Source of the DNA: Coriaria nepalensis
Lineage: Eukaryota; Streptophyta; Magnoliopsida; Cucurbitales; Coriariaceae
Assembly: GCA_027186245.1 (NCBI GenBank)
Contig: CP114491.1
Coordinates: 6,197,501-6,261,500 of the forward strand
Direction: 5' to 3'
DNA length: 64,000 nucleotides
In this document: positions 44,225 to 57,449 of the stretch, piece after piece
Layout: the number at the start of each line of letters is the position of its first letter
Numbering within the stretch: the first letter of the stretch is position 1
The notes under the pieces: model-generated
What the model was told of the DNA's origin: nothing
What the model saw: only the letters and a program-made list of their open reading frames with translations
Databases searched by the model: none
Position numbers and translations under genes: made by a program

Positions 44225-45180
44225 ACTAAAGAGGAGAGATAAAAGAGAGCGCCTTTTCTAAGTTCTTCTTTTTTTCTAAAAAATAATCCCCTTCCTTGTG
44301 ATTTGATATACATGAGTTGATAATCAAATAAAGAGAAAACAGAAGAGTTGATATTCTTGTGTATATATCATTAGAGATCAGGTGACGGTTTTGGACCCAA
44401 ACAAGGAGGAGTGTCGATGGTGACGTGCGGCGACAGCGGAATCTTGAGGAAAGAAAGTGGAAAATCCTTATGGTTTTTGGAGGATGTTTTGGCTTGGTAC
44501 AAAACTTTTCTCTCTTCTTTCTCTTAAAATAATTTGTAGTTTATATTGTCTATGAATTATGAACCCAACTTTCCAAATTTGAAAGCATAGCATATAACTC
44601 TAGATCTTGAATATTCGGTTAGATTAGATATTCAATAGCCATTTTCAAAAATGATGTTCCACTCCCCTAAGAGAAATCCACCAACTAACAATCTTATCAC
44701 TCTACAGATGTTCTGTATGAGAGCACATGCTAAATGGGTCATCTTATAGTAACCCTTTGACAAGGGTCACATTAAATAATATCAAAGCATGATATCTTGT
44801 ATGTGAGTACATTGTGGTGATCTCTAGTCTCAAAATCAAAAGTACCATAGTCACCAAACAATTTCATTACCAATAAGATTTATCGAGTGATCACATTCAA
44901 TGATTAAGTCTCTGTTACTCACCTATATCTTATCTCAGTATTCTCTAACACTGTTATCATTTTTCTTCAAAGATGATAGCATATGTAAGATTCTCTCTGG
45001 ATTGTCATTACTGCATCATGATAATCTTATGACAATGAACAATTTGACTCTTAGATTTAAAGATAACTTGGGTCTCATCGAGCATGATCACTATTATGAT
45101 TCTAAGTGCATATCTAACAATCGAGAATCTACTAACTATGCCATACTACAATTAATGGATCTTGTCCATTCACTTTCAAA
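44225..45180. repeat. F1 copy 3 joined to a block shared with 35880-36310
   Basis: 44225-44660 aligns with 42700-43160, including GATTTGATATACATGAGTTG and GAATCTTGAGGA. 44755-45145 aligns with 35880-36310. The two blocks come from different places, so this is a mosaic. Confidence 0.55.
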
Positions 45181-45812
45181 TCATCTAACTTAGCTAGTGC
45201 TAGATCAAGTTGATCCATAGTTAGACCTTCATTTAGTTCTTCTATTCGTCCATTAAGGTGTTCCTTCATTTGCCAAGTTGAATATTTCCTCTTGACAGTT
45301 GCTATGGCAGCAGCTGAGTTTTGCCACTAGTCATGGCCAATCATAGCATCTCTTAGATTCTAAGGTTGGCCAAGTCTAACTGAAAGAGGATGAGTGTAGG
45401 CATTTGGTCGGTTGAATCATCGTTGGCCGATTCGGATGTATGCTTAGATGTCGAGACGACACCGACCGCTTTATCGTACCACTTCAGTACCTTGATGTAG
45501 CCAACACTCTTGTCATAGAAAGCAACGTCTAACACTTGTGAAGTTGCCGTGAAGGGTCTAGCATCGGCTTTGACCATTTCTACCTTATCAATGTTCTAAA
45601 AGAGGAGAGCTTGATGCAAGGAGGGAGGTATGTAAAAGTTTGAACGAATCTAATCCCTTTAGAGTAAGGATTTATAGGAAGCAATAGTATCCACTATGAA
45701 GAAAGCAGCCAATGAAGACCCGATCAATATTCCCAATAGAAAGATGCCTCTGACTTTTGCCTTGTCGCCTGTGAAGTTGCGATAATTACTTCAGTAGAAG
45801 CATATCTTTTAC

Positions 45813-45995
45813 TTATTTGTTTAGGACTTTCATCATAAAGGACGGCAAGATATTGACCTCCACTCCATTATCGACCAAACTACGGCTGATTGACACCCCT
45901 TTGAAATAGATTTTAATATAGAGGGGTTTAATCTTGAAGGACATTTGATCGGATAGTTTCTCAAAGATAACATTCTCCGTGCCATCAGCCTCCAC
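45813..45995 (-). pseudogene. Gypsy aspartic protease fragment
   Basis: LKPLYIKIYFKGVSISRSLV-type sequence (here IKPLYIKIYFKGVSISRSLV) is followed by DNGVEVNILP. Asp-Asn-Gly is the active-site form common in plant Gypsy proteases. Only about 60 residues are open. Confidence 0.75.
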
Positions 45996-46635
45996 GTCTC
46001 TTTTGACTAAACATATACTTTCAGAAGGTCATGGTATTGATGGGAGCTCGAAGATGATTATTTCATCTTCGCTTGAGTCTATCCCATCTGAGACTTGCAA
46101 ATTAGCCTGAAAATCCATCTACATGGTGATTGTAGTACAATCTAGTAAAATTTGAACAGATTTGATCAATATCTCAATTTTGGCAGCCATCATCGGAGGC
46201 TCATCAAGACTCGGCTCATTAGGCCATTTGGGGTTCAGCTCAACATGCCAAGCCAAGTCTCAATCACCATTTTCTTCTTTTGAGGAATCGACCTCATCAA
46301 GAAATGCCTCCACTACATTCGGTCACTTAGACAGTGATGATGGTGATTGTCCGACCTAGTGATGTGTTCCTACATCCACCTTTGATCTGACCATAAGTAG
46401 TTGCCTAATGTAAACATGATCAATAATAAGAGCTTTCGACCAAGTCATATGTCCCTACAGCCACCGCCGATACTGTCGTAAACAGCTGCCAAAGTGAAAC
46501 ATGTCAGCAATGAGATCATTGTGGTGGTTGATCGGGTGGACGATTCAGCCGATAAGTACTTATACTGACCTAATGAGGCATTCAATCTTAAGCTACCATG
46601 TTATTGCATATGTTACCATGTCATTGCATTCAGTT

Positions 46636-46898
46636 GAAGGGTATTCGACACTACCCTATCTATCTCGTTCTTTTACTGAGTAAGGACCTTAGATTAGCCA
46701 CCATAGCATTAGCCGTAGTAGGAAAAGGGTTCAGATCGACTCCCATAGTGGGTGTTAACATGAACTAATTTTGAACACTCGAAGGGTATTCGAAACTGCT
46801 CTGTCTATCTCATTCTCTTACTGAGTAAGAACCTCAGATTAGCCACCATAGCATTAGTCGTAGTAGGAAAAGGGTTCAGATCGACTCCCATAGTGGGT
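46636..46898. repeat. Tandem duplication, period 145 bp, in the Gypsy gag
   Basis: 46636-46753 and 46781-46898 are nearly identical (both start GAAGGGTATTCGA and end GACTCCCATAGTGGGT). They are separated by 27 bp of unrelated sequence. Confidence 0.9.
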
Positions 46899-48160
46899 AG
46901 CCCCCCAAAACTTAAGAGTTCTCTATTAATTTGTTCTTGGATACACCACTGAAATACGAGGCAATCATTCATGTGATGGTAATAAGAATTATGGTACTTC
47001 AAACAATTGTTTCCTTGCATCTCATCAACCAATGGTAGTTTGTGATCTGGTGGGATTTCAAGCTTCTTATTTTTCAAAAACATATCAAACAATTTGCTTG
47101 CCTTGATCAACTCGAAGGAGTAAACTTTGTCCTTATTTGAGGATACCTCTGAACTGTCTCATCCATAGATTTGTTCGGAGCCAAGAAAGTGACTGGTTTG
47201 TCACTGATTATTTTGGCAACATCCAACTCATAGTTGAATTCTTAGGAATGGCCCTCTTGCTGACGGCCTTTTTCTGAAGGCCTCCTTCTTCGACATCCTT
47301 TTGTATCTAGACGCCTTAAGGGATAACTCTAAGAAATTTTGAAATTCCATTACCTTCGAACATCATCTGGAGTTTTATGTCAATATCGTTTATAGCCAAT
47401 TTGATGAACTCATGTTCTGGCAGAGCCATATGGCATCGGTTTCTAAATTCTTTAATCGAGAAAAGAAAGCCTTACTCGACTACCCCATTCGCTAGTATAA
47501 ATGGTACAAATCGGCCATCATAACTTCCAACTGACTGTGATAGAATAGGAAATGAAAGTATTGCTCCATATGCTGCAAGTCCTTATAGAATTAGGCGACA
47601 TCCTGGTATACCAGGCGAAAGCCTTCATGGTTGAGGAACTGATAAAAAGTCGGATCCTTAACCCGTTGTTCCCACTGGCCTCACCTTCTTGAAAGATAAA
47701 GTGGCTAATCTGCGCAATAGTTCACTGATCGGGGTCATCTCCGGAGAACAAGGGGACATTTGTGGTACATAAGGTAAGTCAATTATTGAATAGTTGGACC
47801 ATAAATGTCATATATAATGTTATACAATTCTTCTTTATTGCATAGGGCCACCTAGGTGGTTGCATAGGGGGATAGATTTTAATGTCCATCCCTAGCTCAC
47901 CGACCTTGGATGAATTACAGGAACCATACTACAAGTGGACATTTGTTCGTTGTGCATCGGCCGATCATTACGCCAAGGTGACAAATAAGTAATGGTCGCT
48001 CCTTTGATCTATTTGTTTGGTTTGAAAGGTGGGGCGGCCTATTGTCTATTGCAGCTAATTGGCGGCCTTCTGTTAATTCAGCGATTATGGATGGATGGGC
48101 TACTAGTGGAAAAAATGAAAATGGTGGCCTATTAGTCGTTAGTTGATTTTCGGTCATGCT
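46805..48160 (-). pseudogene. Gypsy gag remnant
   Basis: The C-terminal part (47110-46805) has LFDMFLKNKKLEIPPDHKLP and CLKYHNSYYHHMNDCLVFQ, a Cys-His cluster typical of plant Gypsy gag, and ends in a Pro-rich stretch. Upstream, 47480-47330 encodes CHMALPEHEFIKLAIND-type capsid sequence. The N-terminal part (48157-47915) is not clearly conserved. Confidence 0.72.
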
Positions 48161-48204
48161 ACCTTTGTCTTGGTTAGCTTAGGGGTTTCCGGCCTGATGC
48201 CCCT

Positions 48205-48218
48205 CCCCCCCCCCCCCC
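48205..48218. repeat. Poly(C) run, 14 bases
   Basis: A C homopolymer in the Gypsy gag region. Confidence 0.85.
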
Positions 48219-48720
48219 TCGCCCAAGCACTTTTGCGGTTGGGATAACTCTTAGCAGTTAATGACTTTCCATTGCTGGATATAAAGATATTCGACCAAAC
48301 AAGTAGAATTTTTAGCCGTCTGGACATCTAATTCATCTATTCTCTTAGGGAGTTGAATGATCAAAATGTCAGAGAGCCATTGGCTTGGACTACCATGATA
48401 GATAACTTGAGCAGGCTAGGTCGAGATGGACCTAGAGTAAAATCAGCCTCATTGGTCAATAGTTCATCCTTCATTTTTTGGTTCATCTCAGCCAGGTCAC
48501 CTTCATATTTCAGCCATCACCTACTCCTTAAATGAAGTAGGACTAGAAGGAGGCCATAGATTGTAAGGCTCTAATAGATCACCTTCAACTCGGCGTTTGT
48601 CAAGGTTATGGCTTTGGAATTGACGGGTAAACATCCTCGCAATTGGTCCCACTGGTATGCCAATTTGTTGATAGCAAATTTTAGTATGGACTGAAGCGTC
48701 ACCAAATCGCTATCGTTCTA

Positions 48721-51112
48721 TCTTGAGAAAATTATAGTGTGTGGGTATTTTAGAAGTATAAAGTACTTCAAATTTGGTGAAGAAAAATACGTATAAATGA
48801 AATTACAATAATATGAAGATGATAAAATAAAGAGGGATAAATTAAAGAGCTATAAAGTAAAGTGTGAAAAATTAAAGGGCAATAAAATAAAGTGTGATAC
48901 AATATATTCCAATAAATTAAAGACTGTAAAGTAAAATTTCCATAAAATAAAGAGATGAATTTAAAAGAGTATAGTAAATGATAATTGATCTTACTAATAA
49001 ATGATGAAAGAAGCAGGATAAAATATTTAACGAGTTACACTATTTCTGAATATTAAATCTATTGAGGGATGAATTAAAATTAATTGCTTTAATCGTATGA
49101 CATGGTTAACATCAAGAACGTCTGGTGAATCACATAAGCCTTAAGCCTATGGAGCTAGAAAATAATTCATTGAAGGGTTGGGCTTTGGGCTAGGAGATTG
49201 GTGTTGAATTGGGTTTTCTACCCTGTTGTTTTGTATTTTTCCTTCTTCGAGGTGGGTCCTTTTTATAATGATTGTGGAACAAGCTTTACTTGGTGGGAAT
49301 TTTCTTGCTAAGTGAGTAAAGCGGGAATTCACCCATCAACTTCACAATTTGCCTAGGAGCCCTAGAGAATTACTTATTTTGATGAAATACCATTGAAACC
49401 AATCAAAAGGACATTCTTCTTTGCTAAAGGACTCTTGGATTTGATGAGATACCCTTGAAATCACTCAAATAAACTTTCTCCTTTGCTAAACGACCCTTAA
49501 AATTAGTTAAAAATGGACTGAATGGGAAGAGTCAGAGAGGTTAACCACCTTACTTGGCTGCCAATCACCCAGCAGTTGGCCAGGTTGGCTGATTAGTTTG
49601 GATAGTCTACCAGGGCTAACGATCAACGTTGGCAGCCGGCGGCCAATTTCCCGATTAGCCTCCTTTATTAGCTAATTTAATTATTTTTGATTTTGTAAAA
49701 AATTATTATTACCATGTATTATTTACCATATATTAAAATGATAATTTTGATATAGGGTTGGATTGAAGGGCTTTAGATTTAAATGGTTCCCCATGAAATT
49801 CGTAGCTCACAGACTTTATGTTGAGATCAACTCTAGGTATAGTAAAAAAGATATTTCTAAAATGTAATAGTCTCTTGATTAAGTCCAAAAAAGTGGTAAT
49901 TTAGGAAGACAAAATGTCATTTGCGGTTATATATATTCATTATGTTTATCAAGAAAAGATAATCATATGCGTCTCTAAAGAAGAAAAAATGGTAAAATAA
50001 GTGAAATAATAATAAAATATCAATAAATTAATAATTATAAAAATTAAAAAATTATTAATTTAATAATTATTAATATTTGTTTTAACCGTACATCAAAAAA
50101 CAGTAAAACATCCAAGGTTTCCAGCTGGTATCTGAGAGAATATTGATGCAGAGATGGGGACAGTGAGTGTTGTTGTTTATGAGGACTGGTAAGAGTTCAG
50201 AACAAGATTCCCCAAGCAGGAAAATTCTGATTGATATTGTTATCTGTAGGTAGCATCTGCCCAGAAGTTGCAGTGATCTCGTGAAGTAGGGAACTTTTAT
50301 TTAAATAAACTATCACATTCTTTTCTTACTACTTTTCAACTGCCCCTACACTTTCACTCTATTTTATTCTTGCCCTGCAACTCTCGTCCATTTCTCCTTG
50401 TCCCATTCTACTTCTTATTCCCTCTAAAATGCCATTATTTTATTTATTTATCTGACCAATAGGAGACCATGTGTTTCTTGCTGTACCATCAGCTTTTCAT
50501 AAGACACTGGTATCTCTATCTATATAGTTTACAAAAGCTCCGGTAAAACAACTGGTCAGATAACTATCACTTTAAAAATCTTCTTCTAATGTTATACTTT
50601 TGTTCGAATAATTAAAAAAAAACTAGCTCGTTTGTCTAGAACGTGTCTAACACTTTCTTGCTGAAATGTGTCTAAGAGTCTTTACTCAGAAAATAAAATG
50701 TAAATATAAATAATTCACTATTCAGGTACGAATATGGTAGGTTTGTATTTTCTTAGATGATAATTCGGGTTCACTTTACATTATTAAATCCCTTAGCGAA
50801 CACATTGGCCGGACCAAACAGCCCACCAACCCTTACGTTGAACGTAGTAATCTTAAATCACGAGTGGTCAAGGTTTAAGGAAATATCCGAATGATCAAGG
50901 CTTAATATCTTGTATTTCGCGTTGCCAAAAAAAAAATCAAAACTAATATTAGAGGCAAAAATCTTAAATCACAAAACTTAAAATTTATTATCTAACATTT
51001 AAAAAAAAAAAAACCAAAAAAAAAAAATTCAAATTCAAATATTTTCAATTACTTTATAAGGTAGAAAGAATTTTCAAGATTTTGTATAATAGTTAGAATT
51101 ACATGTAGTTTA
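48721..51112. other. AT-rich DNA, no gene seen
   Basis: 48780-48960 has loosely repeated TAAAGTAAA/AATAAAG motifs. 50130-50300 is GC-richer and carries a chance primer-like TGGTATCTGAG, but no coding frame stays open. The remainder is low-complexity, with A runs at 50930 and 51000-51027. Confidence 0.45.
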
Positions 51113-51660
51113 GACTCCTCACGTCACAAGCATCGACAAGCATCAACATTGGCAATTGGAAGACATATGATGAATAGTTTTAGTGGTAGTAACCATAGTC
51201 CTACTCAAGAAATGAATAAATATTTAGCCAAAAATACAATGATGGTAAATATTACTTATTGGAAGGCAGAAAAATCAAGATGTATAGCATGTGATCTACA
51301 GCATATCGAGCAATGCACTCTTAAGGTAGTGAAAATGTTCAAAAAAAGACACGAGGAGTGTCAAACAATAAAGGTTAATAGTGTGGATGTTACGTTTGAA
51401 GTGACACAAGATGATACTGGAGCTGTTGTCAACATAAGAGAAAAGAGGGCCGCATATGTAGAATTAATTTATCCCATACTATCGCTTGGTGAGTGGGATA
51501 TTTCGAAAAGGATCCAAGGTGGTTCTACTACCCATCGTGTGTAAATAGAATGGAAGACCTAAAAATAAATATACACTTTTAACTGGTGAACAAGCTTGGA
51601 GGAGAAGAAAATGTGACAATTTTGGATATCTTGGACACAATAGGAAGACTTGTTGGAACC
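51113..51660 (+). mobile_element. MULE deletion derivative
   Basis: 51113-51300 matches 53610-53800, and 51300-51640 matches 54580-55050, both of the MULE transposase relic downstream. The roughly 780 bp that encode the catalytic core are missing at the join near 51300. It therefore derives from a relative of that element. Ends were not located. Confidence 0.8.
51149..51544 (+). pseudogene. Fused MULE transposase N- and C-terminal parts, 131 residues, open
   Basis: The frame is open from ATG 51149 to the stop at 51542-51544. Residues 1-50 match the region just before the transposase core (IGRHMMNSFSGS, then ITYWKAEKSR). From about residue 53 it matches the C-terminal domain (QCTLKVVKMFKKRHEECQTI and VTFEVTQDDTGAVVNIREKR). 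The SWIM zinc motif that follows in the larger copy (C-x-V-F..., C-T-H) is lost: RREKRAAYVELIYP passes straight to the tail. No function can be assigned. It may be a chance survivor. Confidence 0.6.
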
Positions 51661-52559
51661 CAATTTCATCAGCACTCGTTGAAAATACATCATAATAGTT
51701 TTAGATGTTTACTATATTTTTTTGGATGTTTATTTTGTTTGTTTATTTATTTAGGATGTATATTATGTTTTCAGTTTCCTTAGGCTCAATTTTTTCTTTT
51801 TAAAAGTAACAAAAAATTTAAAAAACAAAACATATTGTTCCAAACCGAAATCTTGGACCAGAATCAAGATTTCAGTGCAAACTGGACATAATTTCGATCT
51901 AACGAAAATTGAACTAAAATCTTGATTTCGATTTAAGATTTCAGTCCAAACATTCAAACTGAAATCTTGCCTTTTTGTTTTTTTTTTTGTAATTTCTATC
52001 CATTAATGTTTAGGAGGATTAAGTAATTACACTTCCCATAAAACATTTTTTGCTTTTTACCCTTTCTTTGATTTTTATAAATAAATGTCTTAATATAATT
52101 TATTTTACTTTTAATAAAAATAAAAAAAGTTGAAAATATCTTAATAACCTTGCTTCTTTCTCTATTTCTCTTCTTCTTTCTTCTTTCTTCTTCCTTCTTC
52201 TCTCTTTCTCTCTTTCTCTCCTCTTTCTCCCGACGATCTGTAAGGTCTATAAGAATACTAATCTTACTCTTTCTATTTACTCCCAACTTTCTGAGTAACC
52301 TCCCATTTAATCAGACTCTAAGTGAAGATGAAGTTGCCAGATATAGAGGTAAAGATCTATATTTGTATTCATTTTATTTCTTTTAAGATTGACTTCAGTC
52401 GAGTGTAAATTAGACTGAAAAGATAGATATCGGTCTAAGAATTCGGTCTAAGAATTCGGTCTAATTTGCATTAGATCAAAACCTTGCTTTTAGATTTTGG
52501 TATGTATTTGTTTTTTTTTCAAATATTGATCTCAATTTTTTTTTTTTAGGAATTGTATC

Positions 52560-55060
52560 ATCTGTATTCATACCATATGTTTTGATAGGGAGTGGAAGGA
52601 TGATGATGACACTTTAAAATCATCAATATCTTGGGTATCAAAGGGGTCAGAAGGATGGAATGCTATTCTAGTTGAAATAGGCATAAGCTTTGGTGAATTA
52701 TTTGAAGTCATCTACAATTGCATTCACATTCATCCTAGTGAAATCATTATAAAAAAAGCATACAAGCTATTATTTTCATCAATCACTCATTCAATATTTA
52801 TAGAAAATAAGACAGATATGATTCTATTTTTATATAATGCATGTTCAGGTAGTCCATCTCCATTAAATGTCGCATTAATTCCAAAGGGGAGAAGTGGTGT
52901 GCATGTTCAAGAGAGACGTTAGACACCTGATCGTGGTAACAATGAAAATGAGAATTTTATGAGTTATGTTGATAATAATGATGAATATTTTAATTAGGGT
53001 GTGAATTTGGATGTGGGCCAACATGTTGATTCTGAGATTGAGGTTGAGAATGACGAAGAGAATGAGGATGAGATGGAGGATGAAGATGATGAGTTCAGGA
53101 GAACGGAGAAATACTATGATGATTGTCACAATAGTGAAATGAATCTTAATTTTTGTTTGTACGAAGGTGATTTATTTAATGAGTAGTACTTATACCTGAT
53201 ACTGTATCTCATCCTGATAATATGACTGCTCTTGATAATACGGCTGCTTCTGATTTGCCGCCACCTGTGATTCAACAACTGGAAAATGAAGACTAGAGCG
53301 ATAATGATGATTATGTCAATTCTTTTCCTAGTATTGGTTTTTCCAGTAGCATTAGAAGTAATGCACTCTTGATTGCTTCTTTCTAAGGGAGCGAGATGAG
53401 TTTTATTTAACTCAATTCTTTGATTCGAATAATGAATTAAAGATGCATCTAATCTGACATAATTTTGAACTCAAGGTGAAAAAGTCAAATAAGACTACAT
53501 ATGTTGTTGGTTGTATAGATTCAAATTGCAAGTAGATGCTTTGTGCTATGTGTAAGAAAGATTGTTCATTTTTCCAAATTCGTACTTATAATGACCAACA
53601 TACATGTACTTTAGACTTCTCACTTCACAAGCATCGGCAAGCATCATCATTGGTAATTGGAAGATATGTGATGAAATTTTTTAGTGGTAGCAGCTAGGGT
53701 CTTACTTAGAAAATGATTAAATCTTTAGCCCAAAATAATATGTGGGTAAGTATTACATATTGGAAGGCATAGAAATCAAGATCTTTTGCCCATGATCTTG
53801 TTCAAGGTATAGGTGAAGATAGCTACACATGTTAACATGTTACTTTGTTGTGATGAAACTTATGAATCCGAATACTATAACAGCAATGCAGATGGATAGA
53901 GAATGAAGAATTCTTTATTTTTCATGGCTTTTATGGCATCCATTAAGGGGTTCCATTTAATGCGAAAGGTTATTGGTATCGATGAGACCTTTTTGAAGGG
54001 TAAGTATAGAGGGACGCTTCTAACCGCAACAGTATAAGATGGTAACAAGCAACTATATTTGGTAGCATGGGCTATAGTCGATTTGGAGAACGAGGCACTA
54101 TAGACTTAGTTCTTGACTAAGCTTCAAGAAATAATATCTAATACCCTTAATTTAGTGATTATTTCAGATCGAGCACCGAGTATTAGAAATGATATACAAA
54201 GTGTTTACCCAAATTCGAAACATGGTGTATGTATTTGGTATATTAAGCAAAATATCAAGTCAAAATTTATGAGCGGTGGAATGGCCTCTCTATTCAAAGC
54301 AGTAGCCAAAGAATATATGATAGAAGATTTCAATAAATACTTATTTGATATTAGAAGAGTGCATCCTTGTGCAGCATCGTACGTGGAGAATATTGGTTTC
54401 GAACACTAGTCAAAAGTTCATTTCGATGGTCTTAGATACAACATTATGACAAATAATAATTCTGAATTGCATACTGTTGCATTGAAGGATGTGTGTAAAT
54501 ATCTAATTGTAGCATTGCTAGAAAGTATTAGGAAGATGATGACGACTTGGTTCAACACAAGAATAAATGAAGTGAATTAGCCTACCTAGCGATGCACTCT
54601 TAAGGTAGTGAAACTGCTCGAAAAAAGACACGTGGAATGTTAGAAAATTAAGGTTGATAGTGGGGATGTTGATATGTTTGAAGTGACACAAGATGATAAT
54701 AGAGTTGTTGTCAACATACAGGAAAAGAGTTTCACATGTAGGGTGTTTGACTTAGAAAGAATTTTGTGCACACATGTCATAGTTGTTGCGAAGTCTATAA
54801 ATTTGAGTATGTACTCATTGTGATCTATTCTACTCTACTGAATATTGGCGAGCTACATATTTAGAACCAGTTTATCATGTACCATCATTTGGTGAGAGGG
54901 ATATTCTAGAAAGGATCTGGTCAATGGTGGCTATACCACCCATCGTGCATAAATAGAGTGAAGACCCAAAAAATAAACGTATAGCATTAACTAGTGAACA
55001 AACATGAGGAAAGAAAATGTGGTAATTTGAATATTTTGGACACAATAGGGCTTGCATGCC
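52560..55060 (+). pseudogene. MULE transposase (MURA type), decayed
   Basis: Recognisable blocks in order: an N-terminal acidic stretch (53001-53186: EIEVENDEENEDEMEDEDDE), the MuDR DNA-binding domain (ELKMHLI, TYVVGCIDSNCK, about 53430-53660), and the MULE DDE core. The core has VIGIDETFLKGKYRGTLL with Asp 1 (53970), LVIISDRAPSIRNDIQSVYP with Asp 2 (54160) and HGVCIWYIKQNIKSKF. NNNSELHTVAL at 54450 probably holds the Glu. The SWIM zinc finger follows (CRVFDLERILCTHVIVVAKS, 54738-54795), then a Cys-rich tail near 55015. At least eight in-frame stops are seen, so the copy is dead. Confidence 0.85.
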
Positions 55061-56079
55061 ATTAAGCCATTCCCACTACGTAACTATAACTCAAAAGTCA
55101 ACCGTGTTACAATATAGTAATAAAAATCTAAGGTACAAAATTTTTATATAAATCTGATTTCCATGCATACCTAATGAGCAATAGGTCATCTACTTATCAT
55201 TGGCCCTTTGTCACCCCAACCAAATTCGAATGAAAGAGGTCGTCTATTATTGTTACAAGTTTCTTCAAATCCAAGGGAATAAATCGGGGTAAGTTTCTAG
55301 CCGCATCCAGATCGATAACAAACATGCCATTCAGCTTATTAAAATAAGGTTCCAAGTAAAATTATCTATAAATGTAAATGTAATGTTTAATTAAAATTGG
55401 GTAATACGTAATGAATTTGGCAACCACTTCCCTTAGAGTCTTAATATCTTAAAAATTTTATTTTCGGCTTAAATGCTCATCACCAGTTTGACAGTCGACT
55501 GTCTTTATTTGTGTCTGACATCATTGCAGCCCCATTTGTGACCTTATATGGTTTACGATATGGATTTAGTTTTATTACACTATATTTTTTTAAGTAGTTG
55601 TGAATTCAAAAACGGAGACTTGAGTAGTTCTGGATGCAAAAATGAAGACTTGAGAATAGTGATGACTTCCTTATCGTAGTAAATCGTTGACCAACTAGCA
55701 TCACATATTGCCTCACCAATCATTGACCAAGTAGTATCTTATGGGAGGTGTTACCATCCTTACCATCTCTAGCCACCCCTTTACAAAAAATAAAATATAT
55801 AAGACTTAGTAAAGTTTAAAAGTTCTTTTTAAACTAAATTCTTAAATAAAACAATATTCGTACATGATCCCTCTCTTAGATCACCTGAGAAGTGGTGTAA
55901 AGCTGATTCATCATAGGCTGAAGATGAATGCCATGTGGCGTATATACCATGATCACCCGAGAAATCTATACTAATGGATGGATAAACTGCACATCATATT
56001 TTCTCATAGATCAAACCGATTGTATGCTCAAGCTCCCCGAATCCATCATATATCCCACTGAATTTCTACTCTAGCCCAT

Positions 56080-57449
56080 CAAATCTTTGCTCCATCTTCA
56101 GACCAACGACCTCAATCTTGTCTTCCATCTTCTGCATCATATCCCGCATGTAACGATCGATGATCGGTATAGATGTAAAGGTTTGATCAAGGGTTAGTGT
56201 CTCATCCTCCCCTTTAAATAATATTATGCCCACTCTATATTTACATCCTCCTCCTCTTGCTCCCCCTCCACCACCATGTCCTTGTCATGTTAAACAATAT
56301 ATGTTCAAGAATTTTCAGAATAGTCTACCTCCTCGATAGTCAGATCTAGTGAAGTCATCACATAATCAATGACATCATCTTCAACCTCTTCTTCAAACAG
56401 GTCAATGTTGACCATATAAGAAGCGCATTCCTCCCTCCTTGATAGGCATATGATTCCATGCAATCTAGCCTATATCATTAAAAAAAAAGTTTATATTACT
56501 CAGTTATTTAAATAATTACAATAAAAATAATTATTGATCATAATTAACCTCTTAATTACTCAGAACTTTGATGATGTTCTTGAGCATTGGTTTAGTAGAA
56601 TGCATGGCTCAACTCAAGATCTGTGGCTTACGAGTTTTCTCCACACGCTCTCCAAAAGTTTCTCTAAGGCTTGAAATTGCTACAAGCGCCTATACCTATA
56701 ATAATTTTTAAGAAATATATTAAAAATTATTTAAGTAATAAAAACTAACTATAAATCAAAACTAAAATTACTAATTATTTGGAAGGCGAGCGGAAAACCG
56801 AATAAGTCCCACTTAACAGTCACTTTTTCTTTAATTGCAACTCTTACAAACTTCTTCACAAAATCATCCCTCTTGATGCTTTGAATAGTTCTCTCATGAA
56901 CTACTTTACCGCAAGGATAATTATCGAAGAACTCAATATCCAAGATCATATATAGATACTAACGTGGTACTTTGTGTAACTCCCTACACCTGTAAATCAA
57001 GAAGCCCTAACATCACCTGTAAATCATCAGTCTTTTTCATTTCATTAACATCTTGGTCAAGACACTTTTTAGTTCTACTCTCCATACTTTTTGAAAATTT
57101 GCATAAACTGACTAGATGTAATATTATCATTCCCTTTGAACTAGTAATTCAAGAATTCAACATTTTTCTTGACTTTGACCAGTAAGGAGGCTGGTGTCCA
57201 GTGATATCTGAGTCCAGTAATAAGAGTGAACTCTTTCATCAAGTAATGGAGAGAATGAACATTTACAATGTACCATGCGAGGGCCTTCTCTTTTGACTGA
57301 GTTTGACGGACGATTAAGGCACTGACTATTTGAATAGAGAATGAAAGCTTCTCATCATTAATTTTTAGGAAATGGCCAAAGCATGATTTACTAGACATTT
57401 CAAACTCTCTATAATTAAGATTTCTCTTAATCATAACAAATAATATCAT
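56080..57449 (-). pseudogene. DUF1985-containing gene relic in the MULE
   Basis: Three pieces of a DUF1985 domain occur in order on the minus strand. 57449-57141 has MSSKSCFGHFLKIN, LSFSIQIVSALIVRQTQS and YLMKEFTLITGLRYHW. 56949-56749 has FFDNYPCGKVVHERTI and WDLFGFPLAFQI. About 56690-56560 has AISSLRETFGERVEKTRKPQ, which resembles the domain end. The gaps look like introns. Further left (56460-56080) are an acidic stretch and KMEDKIEVVGLKMEQRFDGL, a coiled-coil pattern. In plants DUF1985 proteins are typical passengers of MULEs, often with a ULP1-type peptidase; no such peptidase was recognised between 55060 and 56080. Confidence 0.7.

Larger units (their letters stand above)
45350..48720 (-). 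mobile_element. Ty3/Gypsy retrotransposon remnant (gag and protease)
   Basis: Minus order: gag from about 48160 to 46800, protease at 45995-45813, linker to RT at 45577-45353. RT and everything after are absent: the next DNA to the left is an unrelated repeat. Stops and frame changes are common. No LTR or primer site could be fixed at the right end, although the sequence around 48650-48740 is a plausible leader. Confidence 0.7.

Noticed and set aside
45350..45577. Open minus-strand frame as a separate gene
   Set aside because: Position and residues (MVKADARPFTATSQVLDVAF) fit the linker between Gypsy protease and RT.
50125..50145. Primer-like TGGTATCTGAG after AT-rich DNA
   Set aside because: Two mismatches to the Met-tRNA site, and no TG...CA repeat partner was found on either side.
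52000..52290. Highly charged minus-strand frame (Lys, Glu, Arg repeats)
   Set aside because: It is the complement of a CT-rich low-complexity run near the MULE end.
55060..56080. Possible ULP1-type peptidase on the minus strand downstream of DUF1985
   Set aside because: No His, Asp and Cys motif with recognisable spacing could be read; only short pieces such as GMFVIDLDAARNLPRF occur.
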